Shown one piece after another: positions 44,253 through 56,995 of a DNA stretch of 64,000 nucleotides. The notes beneath the pieces are model-generated. The model did not search any database and was not told the DNA's origin. It saw only the letters and a program-made list of their open reading frames with translations. The stretch covers positions 52,610 through 116,609 of the forward strand of contig CAJQUW010012905.1 of the NCBI GenBank assembly GCA_907163375.1. Reading direction: 5' to 3'. Within the stretch, counting starts at the first letter, position 1, and every line of letters starts with the position of its first letter. Origin of the DNA: Prostheceraeus crozeri. Its lineage: Eukaryota; Platyhelminthes; Polycladida; Euryleptidae. A program made the translations under genes and the position numbers.

Positions 44253-44274
44253 GCCAACGTTCCAAAAATGGAAC
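44253..44274 (+). promoter_or_regulatory. Palindromic subterminal motif, right
   Basis: GCCAACGTTCCA, four A, TGGAAC, in the same orientation as the left-end copy, about 133 bases inside the right end of the piggyBac element. Confidence 0.6.
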
Positions 44275-47200
44275 ATTCATTCAAAAAAACTAAGACAAAT
44301 TCATTTTTCTTAAATTATAGTTTATTTTACTTATTTCCCACAAAGACATGAAAAAAGTAAAAAATAAATACAAGTTTACAATTTTTCTGTAAGCGGCGGG
44401 TAAGCGGTTAATTTTTTATACTGTTCTAATCTTAATAATAATTGTGATTCCGTATCTTTCATATACCTAACTCTATACCTAACTCTAACTCTCCTGCCGG
44501 GGAGACAGAAAAGAAGGAAGGCACGACCACCACTCGCGCTCAGCCAAGACCAGAAGACATCCCTACCGAGGAGGGGGGAGACAGAAAGGAAGGAAGGGAC
44601 GACCACTCGCGCTCAGAAAAGACCAGAAGACATCCCTGCCGAGGGGGGAGACAGAAAGGAAGGAAGGGACGATGATAACTCGCGCTCAACCAAGACCAGA
44701 AGACATCTCTGCCGAGAGGAGGGGGAGACAGAAAGGAAGGAAAGAAGGGACGACGACCACTCGCGCTCAGCCAAGACGAGAAGACATCCCTGCCGAGGGG
44801 GGAGACAGAAAGGAAGGAAGGGACGACGACCACTCGCGCTCAGCCAAGACCAGAAGACATCCCTGCCGAGAAGAGACAGAAAGGAAGAAAGGGACGATGA
44901 TCACTCGCGCTCAGCCAAGACCAGAAGACATCTCTGCCGAGAGGAGGGGGGAGACAGAAAGGAAGGAAGGAATGGACGACGACCACTCGCGCTCAGTCAA
45001 GACCAGAAAACATCCCTGACGAGGGAGGGGGGAGACAGAATGGAAGGAAGGAATGGACGACGACCACTCGCGCTCAGCCAAGACCAGAAAACATCCCTGC
45101 CGAGAGGGGGGGGAGACAGAAAGGAAGGAAGGGACGACGACCACTCGCGCTCAGCCAAAACCAGAAGACATCCCTGCCGAGGTGGGGGAGACAGAAAGGA
45201 AGGAAGGGACGACGACCACTCGCGCTCAGCCAAGACCAGAAAACATCCCTGACGAGGGAGGGGGGAGACAGAATGGAAGGAAGGAATGGACGACGACCAC
45301 TCGCGCTCAGCCAAGACCAGAAGACATCCCTGCCGAGGTGGGGGAGACAGAAAGGAAGGAAGGGACGACGACCACTCGCGCTCAGCCAAGACCAGAAGAC
45401 ATCCCTGCCGATAGGAGGGGGAGACAGAAAGGAAGGAACGGACGACGACCACTCGCGCTCAGCCAAGACCAGAAGACACCCCTACCGAGGAGGGGGGAGA
45501 CAGAAAGGAAGGAAGAGACGACGACCACTCGCTCTCAGCCAAGACCAGAAGACATCCCTGCCGAGGGAGGGGGGAGACTGAAAGGAAGGAAGGGAAGATG
45601 ATCACTCGCGCTCAGCAAGGACCAGAAGACATCCCTGCCGAAGGGGGGGGACAGTTACGAAGGAAGGGACGACGACCACTCGCGCTCAGCCAAGACCAGA
45701 AGACATCCCAGCCGAGGGGAGAGACAGAAAGGAAGGAAGGGACGACGACCACTCCCGCTCAGCTAAGACCAGAAGACATCCCTGCCGAGGGGGGGGGAGA
45801 GACAGAAAGGAAGGAAGGGACGATGACCACTCACACTAAGCCAAGACAAGAAGACATCCCTGCCGAGGGAGGGGGGAGACAGAAAGGAAGGAAGGGACGA
45901 CGACCACTCGCGCTCAGCAAAGACCAGAAGACATCCCTGCCGAGGGAGGGGGGTGAGAGAAAGGAAGGAAGGGACGACGACCACTCGCGCTCAGCCAAGA
46001 CCAGAAGACAGCCCTGCCGAGAGGGGGGGAGACAGAAAGGAAGGAAGGGACGACGACCACTCGCGCTCAGCCAAGACCAGAAGACATCCCTGCCGAGGGA
46101 GGGGGAGGAGACAGAAAGGAAGGAATGGACGACGACCACTCGCGCTCAGCCAAGACCAGAAGACATCCCTACCGAGGAGGGGGGAGACAGAAATGAAGGA
46201 ACGGATGACGACCACTCGCGCTCAGCCAAGACCAGAAAACATCCCTGACGAGGGAGGGGGGAGACAGAATGGAAGGAAGGAATGGACGACGACCACTCGC
46301 GCTCAGCCAAGACCAGAAGACATCCCTGCCGAGGTGGGGGAGACAGAAAGGAAGGAAGGGACGACGACCACTCGCGCTCAGCCAAGACCAGAAGACATCC
46401 CTGCCGAGAGGAGGGGGAGACAGAAAGGAAGGAACGGACGACGACCACTCGCGCTCAGCCAAGACCAGAAGACACCCCTACCGAGGAGGGGGGAGACAGA
46501 AAGGAAGGAAGAGACGACGACCACTCGCTCTCAGCCAAGACCAGAAGACATCCCTGCCGAGGGAGGGGGGAGACTGAAAGGAAGGAAGGGAAGATGATCA
46601 CTCGCGCTCAGCAAGGACCAGAAGACATCCCTGCCGAAGGGGGGGGAGACAGTTACGAAGGAAGGGACGACGACCACTCGCGCTCAGCCAAGACCAGAAG
46701 ACATCCCTGACAGGGGAGGGGAGAGACAGAAAGGAAGGAACGGACGACGACCACTCGCGCTCAGCCAAGACCAGAAGACATCCCTACCGAGGAGGGGGGA
46801 GACAGAAATGAAGGAACGGATGACGACCACTCGAGCTCAGGCAAGACCAGAAGACATCCCTGCCGAGGGGGGCATACAAAAAGGAAGGAAGGGAGGACGA
46901 CCACTCGCGCTCAGCCAAGACCAGAAGACATCCCTACCGAGGAGTGGAGAGACAGAAAGGAAGGAATGGATTACGACCACTCGCGCTCAGGCAAGACCAG
47001 AAGACATCCCTGCCGAGGGGGGAGACAGAAAGGAAGGAAGGGACGACGACCACTCGCGCTCAGCCAAGACCAGAAGACATCCCTGCCGAGGAGAGAGACA
47101 GAAAAGAAGGAAGGGACGACGACCACTCCCGCTCAGCCAAGACCAGAAGACATCCCTGCCGAGGGAGGGGGAGGAGACAGACAGGAAGGAAGTTACGACG

Positions 47201-50200
47201 ACCACTCGCGCTTAGCCAAGAACAGAAGACATCTCTGACGAGGGAGGGGGGGAGACAGAAAGGAAGGAAGTTACGACGACCACTCGCGCTCAGCCAAGAC
47301 CAGAAAACATCCCTGCCGAGAGGGGGGGGAGACAGAAAGGAAGGAAGGGACGACGACCACTCGCGCTCAGCCAAAACCAGAAGACATCCCTGCCGAGGTG
47401 GGGGAGACAGAAAGGAAGGAAGGGACGACGACCACTCGCGCTCAGCCAAGACCAGAAGACATCCCAGCCGAGGGGAGAGACAGAAAGGAAGGAAGGGACG
47501 AGGACCACTCCCGCTCAGCTAAGACCAGAAGACATCCCTGCCGAGGGGGGGGGAGAGACAGAAAGGAAGGAAGGGACGATGACCACTCACACTAAGCCAA
47601 GACAAGAAGACATCCCTGCCGAGGGAGGGGGGAGACAGAAAGGAAGGAAGGGACGACGACCACTCGCGCTCAGCAAAGACCAGAAGACATCCCTGCCGAG
47701 GGAGGGGGGTGAGAGAAGGGAAGGAAGGGACGACGACCACTCGCGCTCAGCCAAGACCAGAAGACATGCCTGCCCAGAGGGGGGAGACAGAAAGGAAGGA
47801 AGGGACGACGACCACTCGCGCTCAGCCAAGACCAGAAGACATCCCTGCCGAGGGAGGGGGAGGAGACAGAAAGGAAGGAATGGACGACGACCACTCGCGC
47901 TCAGCCAAGACCAGAAGACATCCCTACCGAGGAGGGGGGAGACAGAAATGAAGGAACGGATGACGACCACTCGCGCTCAGCCAAGACCAGAAAACATCCC
48001 TGACGAGGGAGGGGGGAGACAGAATGGAAGGAAGGAATGGACGACGACCACTCGCGCTCAGCCAAGACCAGAAGACATCCCTGCCGAGGGGGGAGACAGA
48101 AAGGAAGGAAGGGACGACGACCACTCGCGCTCAGCCAAGACCAGAAGACATTCCTGCCGAGGGGAGGGGAGACAGAAAGGAAGGAACGGACGACGACCAC
48201 TCGCGCTCAGCCAAGACCAGAAGACATCCCTGCCCGGGGGGGGGTAGACAGAAAGGAAGGAAGAGACGACGACCACTCGCGCTCAGCCAAGACCAGAAGA
48301 CATCCCTGCCGAGGGAGGGGGAGACTGAAAGGAAGGAAGGGACGATGATCACTCGCGCTCAGCAAGGACCAGAAGACATCCCTGCCGAAGGGGGGGGACA
48401 GTTACGAAGGAAGGGACGACGACCACTCGCGCTCAGCCAAGACCAGAAGACATCCCTGACAGGGGAGGGGAGAGACAGAAAGGAAGGAACGGACGACGAC
48501 CACTCGCGCTCAGCCAAGACCAGAAGACATCCCTACCGAGGAGGGGAGACAGAAATGAAGGAACGGATGACGACCACTCGCGCTCAGCCAAGACCAGAAA
48601 ACATCCCTGACGAGGGAGGGGGGAGACAGAATGGAAGGAAGGAATGGACGACGACAACTCGCGCTCAGCCAAGACCAGAAGACATCCCTGCCGAGGGAGG
48701 GGAAGGAGACAGACAGGAAGGAAGTTACGACGACCACTCGCGCTTAGCCAAGACCAGAAGACATCCCTACCGAGGAGGGGAGAGACAGAAAGGAAGGAAT
48801 GGATTACGACCACTCGAGCTCAGGCAAGACCAGAAGACATCCCTGCCGAGGGGGGCATACAAAAAGGAAGGAAGGGAGGACGACCACTCGCGCTCAGCCA
48901 AGACCAGAAGACATCCCTACCGAGGAGTGGAGAGACAGAAAGGAAGGAATGGATTACGACCACTCGCGCTCAGGCAAGACCAGAAGACATCCCTTCCGAG
49001 GGGGAGACAGAAACGAAGGAATGTACGAGGAACACTCGCGCTCAGCCAAGACCACAAGACATCCGTGCCGGGCGGTGGGAGAGAGAAAAGAAGGAAGGGA
49101 CGACGACCACTTTCGCCCAGCCAAGACCAGAAGACATCCTTGCCGAGGGGGGGGGAGACAGAAAGGAAGGAAGGGACGACGACCACTCGCGCTTAGCCAA
49201 GAACAGAAGACATCTCTGACGAGGGAGGGGGGGAGACAGAAAGGAAGGAAGTTACGACGACCACTCGCGCTCAGCCAAGACCAGAAGACATCCCTACCGA
49301 GGAGGGGAGAGACAGAAAGGAAGGAATGGATTACGACCACTCGCGCTCAGGCAAGACCAGAAGACATCCCTGCCGAGGGGGGAGACAGAAAGGAAGGAAG
49401 GGACGACGACCACTCGCGCTCAGCCAAGACCAGAAGACATCCCAGCCGAGGGGAGAGACAGAAAGGAAGGAAGGGACGACGACCACTCCCGCTCAGCTAA
49501 GACCAGAAGACATCCCTGCCGAGGGGGGGGGGAGAGACAGAAAGGAAGGAAGGGACGATGACCACTCACACTAAGCCAAGACAAGAAGACATCCCTGCCG
49601 AGGGAGGGGGGAGACAGAAAGGAAGGAAGAGACGACGACCACTCGCGCTCAGCAAAGACCAGAAGACATCCCTGCCGAGGGAGGGGGGTGAGAGAAAGGA
49701 AGGAAGGGACGACGACCACTCGCGCTCAGCCAAGACCAGAAGACAGCCCTGCCGAGAGGGGGGAGACAGAAAGGAAGGAATGGACGACGACCACTCGCGC
49801 TCAGCCAAGACCAGAAGACATCCCTGCCGAGGGAGGGGGAGGAGGCAGACAGGAAGGAAGTTACGACGACCACTCGCGCTCAGCCAAGACCAGAAGACAC
49901 CCCTACCGAGGAGGGGGGAGACAGAAAGGAAGGAAGAGACGACGATCACTCGCGCTCAGCGAAGACCAGAAGACATCCCTGCCGAGGGAGGGGGGAGACT
50001 GAAAGGAAGGAAGGGACGATGATCACTCGCGCTCAGCAAGGACCAGAAGACATCCCTGCCGAGGAGGGGGGAGACAGAAAGGAAGGAAGAGACGACGACC
50101 ACTCGCGCTCAGCCAAGACCAGAAGACATCCCTGCCGAGGGAGGGGGAGGAGACAGACAGGAAGGAACGGATGACGACCACTCGCGCTCAGCCAAGACCA

Positions 50201-53200
50201 GAAAACATCCCTGACGAGGGAGGGGGGAGACAGAATGGAAGGAAGGAATGGACGACGACCACTCGCGCTCAGCCAAGACCAGAAGACATCCCTGCCGAGG
50301 GAGGGGGAGGAGACAGACAGGAAGGAAGTTACGACGACCACTCGCGCTTAGCCAAGAACAGAAGACATCTCTGACGAGGGAGGGGGGGAGACAGAAAGGA
50401 AAGAAGGGACGACGACCACTCGCGCTCAGCCAAGACCAGAAGACATCCCTACCGAGGAGGGGGGAGACAGAAATGAAGGAACGGATTTCGACCACTCGCG
50501 CTCAGCCAAGACCAGAAAACATCCCTGACGAGGGAGGGGGGAGACAGAATGGAAGGAAGGAATGGACGACGACCACTCGCGCTCAGCCAAGACCAGAAGA
50601 CATCCCTGCCGAGGGAGGGGGAGGAGACAGACAGGAAGGAAGTTACGACGACCACTCGCGCTTAGCCAAGAACAGAAGACATCTCTGACGAGGGAGGGGG
50701 GGAGACAGAAAGGAAGGAAGTTACGACGACCACTCGCGCTCAGCCAAGACCAGAAGACATCCCTACCGAGGAGGGGAGAGACAGAAAGGAAGGAATGGAT
50801 TACGACCACTCGCGCTCAGGCAAGACCAGAAGACATCCCTGCCGAGGAGGGAGACAGAAAGGAAGGAAGGGACGACGACCACTCGCGCTCAGCCAAGACC
50901 AGAAGACATCCCAGCCGAGGGGGGAGACAGAAAGGAAGGAAGGGACGACGACCACTCCCGCTCAGCTAAGACCAGAAGACATCCCTGCCGAGGGGGGGAG
51001 ACAGAAAGGAAGGAAGGGATGACGACCACTCGCGCTCAGCAAAGACCAGAAGACATCCCTGCCGAGGGAGGGGGGTGACAGAAAGGAAGGAAGTTACGAC
51101 GACCATTCGCGCTCAGCCAAGACCAGAAGACACCCCTACCGAGGAGGGGGGAGACAGAAAGGAAGGAAGTTACGACGACCACTCGCGCTCAGCCAAGACC
51201 AGAAGACATCCCTGCCGAAGGGGGGGGGGACAGTTACGAAGGAAGGGACGACGAGCACTCGCGCTCAGCCAAGACCAGAAGACATCCCTGCCGAGGGAGG
51301 GGGAGGAGGCAGACAGGAAGGAAGTTACGACGACCACTCGCGCTCAGCCAAGACCAGAAGACACCCCTACCGAGGAGGGGGGAGACAGAAAGGAAGGAAG
51401 AGACGACGATCACTCGCGCTCAGCGAAGACCAGAAGACATCCCTGCCGAGGGAGGGGGGTGAGAGAAAGGAAGGAAGGGACGACGACCACTCGCGCTCAG
51501 CCAAGACCAGAAGACAGCCCTGCCGAGAGGGGGGAGACAGAAAGGAAGGAATGGACGACGACCACTCGCGCTCAGCCAAGACCAGAAGACATCCCTGCCG
51601 AGGGAGGGGGAGGAAACAGACAGGAAGGAAGTTACGACGACCACTCGCGCTCAGCCAAGACCAGAAGACACCCCTACCGAGGAGGGGGGAGACAGAAAGG
51701 AAGGAAGAGACGACGACCACTCGCGCTCAGCCAAGACCAGAAGACATCCCTGCCGAGGGAGGGGGGAGACTGAAAGGAAGGAAGGGACGATGATCACTCG
51801 CGCTCAGCAAGGACCAGAAGACATCCCTACCGAAGGGGGGGGAGACAGTTACGAAGGAAGGGACGACGACCACTCGCGCTCAGCCAAGACCAGAAGACAT
51901 CCCTACCGAGGAGGGGGGAGACAGAAATGAAGGAACGGATGACGACCACTCGCGCTCAGCCAAGACCAGAAGACCCCCCTATCGAGGAGGGGGGAGACAG
52001 GAAGGAAGGAAGAGACGACGACCACTCGCGCTCAGCCAAGACCGGAAGACATCCCTGCCGAGGGAGGGGGAGGAGACAGACAGGAAGGAACGGATGACGA
52101 CCACTCGCGCTCAGCCAAGACCAGAAAACATCCCTGACGAGGGAGGGGGGAGACAGAATGGAAGGAAGGAATGGACGACGACCACTCGCGCTCAGCCAAG
52201 ACCAGAAGACATCCCTGCCGAGGGAGGGGGAGGAGACAGACAGGAAGGAAGTTACGACGACCACTCGCGCTTAGCCAAGAACAGAAGACATCCCTGACGA
52301 GGAGGGGGGGGAGACAGAAAGGAAGGAAGTTACGACGACCACTCGCGCTCAGCCAAGACCAGAAGACATCCCTACCGAGGAGGGGAGAGACAGAAAGGAA
52401 GGAATGGATTACGACCACTCGCGCTCAGGCAAGACCGGAAGACATCCCTGCCGGGGGGGAGACAGAAAGGAAGGAAGGGACGACGACCACTCGCGCTCAG
52501 CCAAGTCCAGAAGACATCCATGCCGAGGGGGAGAGACAGAAAGGAAGGAAGGGACGACGACCACTCGCGCTCAGCTAAGACCAGAAGACATCCCTGCGAT
52601 AGGGGGTGACAGAAAGGAAGGAATGTATGACGACCACTCGCGCTCAGCAAAGACCAGAAGACATCCCTCCCGAGGGGGGGGGAGACAGAAAGGAAGGAAG
52701 TTACGACGACCCATTCGCGCTCAGCCAAGACCAGAAGACACCCCTACCGAGGAGGGGGGAGACAGAAAGGAAGGAAGTTACGACGACCACTCGCGCTCAG
52801 CCAAGACCAGAAGACATCCCTGCCGAAGGGGGGGGGGACAGTTACGAAGGAAGGGACGACGAGCACTCGCACTCAGCCAAGACCAGAAGACATCCCTGAC
52901 GGGGGAGGGGGGAGACAGAAAGGAAGGAATGGACGACGACCACTCGCGCTCAGCCAAGACCAGAAGACATCCCTACCGAGGAGGGGGGAGACAGAAATGA
53001 AGGAACGGATGACGACCACTCGCGCTCAGCCAAGACCAGAAAACATCCCTACCGAGGAGGGGAGAGACAGAAAGGAAGGAATGGATTACGACCACTCGCG
53101 CTCAGGCAAGACCAGAAGACATCCCTGCCGAGGGGGGAGACAGAAAGGAAGGAAGGGACGACGACCACTCGCGCTCAGCCAAGACCAGAAGACATCCCTG

Positions 53201-55395
53201 CCGAGGGGAGAGACAGAAAAGAAGGAAGGGACGACGACCACTCCCGCTCAGCTAAGACCAGAAGACATCCCTGCCGAGGGCGGGGAGAGACAGAAAGGAA
53301 GGAAGGGACGATGACCACTCACACTAAGCCAAGACTAGAAGACATCCCTGCCGAGGGAGGGGGGAGACAGAAAGGAAGGAAGGGACGACGAGCACTCGCG
53401 CTCAGCCAAGACCAGAAGACATCCCTGCCGAGGGAGGGGGAGGAGGCAGACAGGAAGGAAGTTACGACGACCACTCGCGCTCAGCCAAGACCAGAAGACA
53501 CCCCTACCGAGGAGGGGGGAGACAGAAAGGAAGGAAGAGACGACGATCACTCGCGCTCAGCGAAGACCAGAAGACATCCCTGCCGAGGGGAGAGACAGAA
53601 AGGAAGGAATGGACGACGACCACTCGCGCTCAGCCAAGACCAGAAGACACCCCTACCGAGGAGGGGGGAGACAGAAAGGAAGGAAGAGACGACGATCACT
53701 CGCGCTCAGCGAAGACCAGAAGACATGCCTGCCGAGGGAGGGGGGAGACTGAAAGGAAGGAAGGGACGATGATCACTCGCGCTCAGCAAGGACCAGAAGA
53801 CATCCCTACCGAAGGGGGGGGAGACAGTTACGAAGGAAGGGACGACGACCACTCGCGCTCAGCCAAGACCAGAAGACATCCCTGACGGGGGAGGGGGGAG
53901 ACAGAAAGGAAAGAAGGGACGGACGACGACCACTCGCGCTCAGCCAAGACCAGAAGACATCCCTACCGAGGAGGGGGGAGACAGGAAGGAAGGAAGAGAC
54001 GACGACCACTCGCGCTCAGCCAAGACCAGAAGACATCCCTGCCGAGGGAGGGGGAGGAGACAGACAGGAAGGAAGGAATGGACGACGACCACTCGCGCTT
54101 AGCCAAGAACAGAAGACATCTCTGACGAGGGAGGGGGGGAGACAGAAAGGAAAGAAGGGACGACGACCACTCGCGCTCAGCCAAGACCAGAAGACATCCC
54201 TACCGAGGAGGGGGGAGACAGAAAGGAAGGAATGGATGACGACCACTCGCGCTCAGCCAAGACCAGAAGACATCCCTACCGAGGAGGGGGGAGACAGAAA
54301 TGAAGGAACGGATGCACCACTCGCCTCAGCCAAGACCCCCAACAGAAGACATCCTACCGAGGAGGGGAGCACAGAAATGAAGGAACGGATGACGACCACT
54401 CGCGCTCAGCAAGGAACCAGAAGACATCCCTGCGCCGAGGGGGAGACAGAATGGAAGAAGGAATGGACGGACGACCCCACACGATCGCGCTGCAGCCAAG
54501 ACCAGAAGACATCCCTGCCGAGGAAGGGGGAGGAGACAGACAGGAAGGAAGTTACGACGACCACTCGCGCGCTTAGCCAAGAACAGAATAGACATCTCTG
54601 ACGAGGGAGGGGGGGAGACAGAAAGGAAGGAAGTTACGACACGACCAACTCGCGCTCAGCCAAGACCAGAAGACATCCCTACCGAGGAGGGGAGAGACAG
54701 AAAGGAAGGAATGATTACGAACCAGACCACTTCGCGCTCAGGCAAGACCAGAAGGACATCCCTGCCGAGGGGGAGACAGAAAGGAAGGAAGGGACGGACG
54801 ACCACTCGCGCTCAGCCAAGACCAGAAGAACATCCCAGCCGAGGGGGCGGAGACAGAAAGGAAGGAAGGGATGACTAGACCACTCGCGCTCAGCAAAGAC
54901 CAGAAGACATCCCTGCCGAGGGAGGGTGTGGTGACAGAAAGGAAGGAAGTTACGGACGACCATCTCGCGCTCAGCCAAGACCAGAAGACACCCCTACCGA
55001 GGAGGGGGAGACAGAAAGGAAGGAAGTTACGGACGACCACTCGCGCTCAGCCAAGACCAGAAGACGTCCTGCCGAAGGGGGGGGGACAGTTACGAAGGAA
55101 GGACGACGAGCACTCGCACTCAGCCAAGACCAGAAGACATCCCTGACGGGGGAGGATGGGGAGACAGAAAGATAGGAATGGACGACGACCATCGCGCTCA
55201 GCCAAGGACCAGAAGACATCCCTACCGAGGAGGGGGGGGAGGAGACAGAAATGAAGGAACGAGATGACGACCACTCTCGCGCTCAGCCAAGACCAGGAAA
55301 ACATCCCTACCGAGGAGGGGAGAGACAGAAAGGAAGGAATGGATTACGACCTACTCGCATCACTCGCGCTCAGGCAAGACCAGAAGAGAGGGAAA

Positions 55396-55466
55396 AACAA
55401 AAAAAAAAAAAAAAAAAAAAAAAAAATAAAAAAAAAACAAAAAAAAAAAAAAAAAAAAAAAAAAAA
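55396..55466. other. Poly-A insertion in the minisatellite
   Basis: About 70 bases, almost all A, replace the ACAT-like phrase between CAGAAGA and CCCTG of a unit. It lies in the low-quality half of the array and may be a sequencing or consensus artefact. Confidence 0.6.
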
Positions 55467-56853
55467 GACAGCCCTGTCCGACTGCGGGGGAGGACAGAAA
55501 GGAAGGATTAGGGTCCGTTACGACCACTTCGCGCTCATGCCAAGACCAGAAGACATCCCTGCCGAGGGGTAGAGACAGAAAAGAAGGAAGGGACGACGAA
55601 ACCACTCCCGTGTCTTCAGCTAAGAACCATGAAGAACCATCCCTGCCGAGGTGCTGGGGATTAGAGACAGAAAGGAAGGAAGGGACGATGACCACTCACG
55701 CTCAGCAAAAGACCAGAAGAGAAGACATCCCTGCCGAAGGGAGGGGGGAGGTGAGGGGAATCAGACAGGAAGGAAGTTACGACGAACCACATCGCGGCTC
55801 CAGACCAAGACCAGAAAGACACCCATACCGAGGAGGGGGGAGACAAGAAAGGAGGAGGAAGAGACCGACGACCACTCGCGCGCTCAGCCAAGACCAGAAG
55901 ACATCCCTGCCAGAGGGAGGGGGAGAACTGAAAGGAAAGGAAGGGACCGATGAACACTCGCGACTTCAGCAAGGACCAGAAGACATCCCTGCCGAAGGGG
56001 GGGGGGGAACGTGTTACGAAAGGGAAGGGACGACGACCACTACGCGCCTCAGCAAAGAACCAGAAAGAAGACATCCCTGACGGGGGTGGGGGGAGACAGA
56101 AAGGAAAGAAGGGACGGACGACGACCACTCGCGCTCAGCTGAGACCAGAAGACATCCCTGACGGGGGAGGGGGGAGACAGAAAGGAAAGAAGGGACGACG
56201 ACCACTCGCGCTCAGCCAAGACCAGAAGACATCCCTGCCGAGGGCGGGGGGAGACAGAAATGAAGGAACGGTGATGACGACCACTCGCGCTTCAGCTTAG
56301 AGACCAAGAAGACATCTGTGGTGCAGAGGAGGGGCGCAGATGATACAGACAGGGAAGGTAAGTTTACGACGACCACGTCCACTCCACTGGTACACTGCTC
56401 CACGCTATAGGTCAAGACCAGAAAGACATCATCCCTACCGAGGAGGGGGAGAGGACTAGAAAGGAAGGAAAATGGATTACGAACCACTCAGCGCTCCAGG
56501 CAAGCCGATCCAGAAGACATCCCAGACACGCTCTCGCGGAGAGACAGAAAGGAACGGAAGGGACGACGACCACTCCCGCTCAGCTACGACCAAGAAGACA
56601 TTCCCTCCCCCCTGCCGCTCTGAGGGGCCGTGGGGGAGAAGAGGACAGGAAAGGAGGGAAGGGACGATGACCACTCACACTCAGCCAAGACCAGAAGTCA
56701 TCCCTGGCCGAGGGAGGGGGGAGACAGAAAGGAAAGGAAGCGGCTGACGACAGAGCCACTCGCGCCTCAGCAAAAGACCAGATATGACACATCCCAGGCC
56801 GAGGGAGGTGCTGGGTGTACAGCAAGGAAGGAAGTTTACGAACGACCACATTC

Positions 56854-56995
56854 TAACCACATTATTAACTAATTTTAACCTTCAATTTTTCTTTTTCTCC
56901 TATCAATTTTATAGTCATTCGGTTATTTCATTCAAATTTATTTTATTTATAACTGTTGTTTTAATAGCTACATTTTTTTATATCCCTACTTGATT
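56854..56995. other. AT-rich 140-bp interruption of the minisatellite
   Basis: A unique AT-rich segment (from about CTAACCACATTATTAACTAA to TTTTTTATATCCCTACTTGA) interrupts one unit after GACCAC. It has no coding or repeat signature seen elsewhere in the window. Confidence 0.7.

Larger units (their letters stand above)
41224..44407 (+). mobile_element. piggyBac element, 3184 bp, degenerate
   Basis: TTAA occurs at both outer edges (41220-41223 and 44408-44411), the obligate piggyBac target. The terminal inverted repeats are CCTTTTACACGCC on the left and GGCGGGTAAGCGG on the right, matching at 10 of 13 positions when one is reversed. A 22-base subterminal motif (GCCAACGTTCCA-N4-TGGAAC) lies at 41234-41255 and 44253-44274 in plus orientation and at 41582-41603 in minus orientation. 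Between them is a complete but frameshifted transposase gene (42144-43855). Confidence 0.93.
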
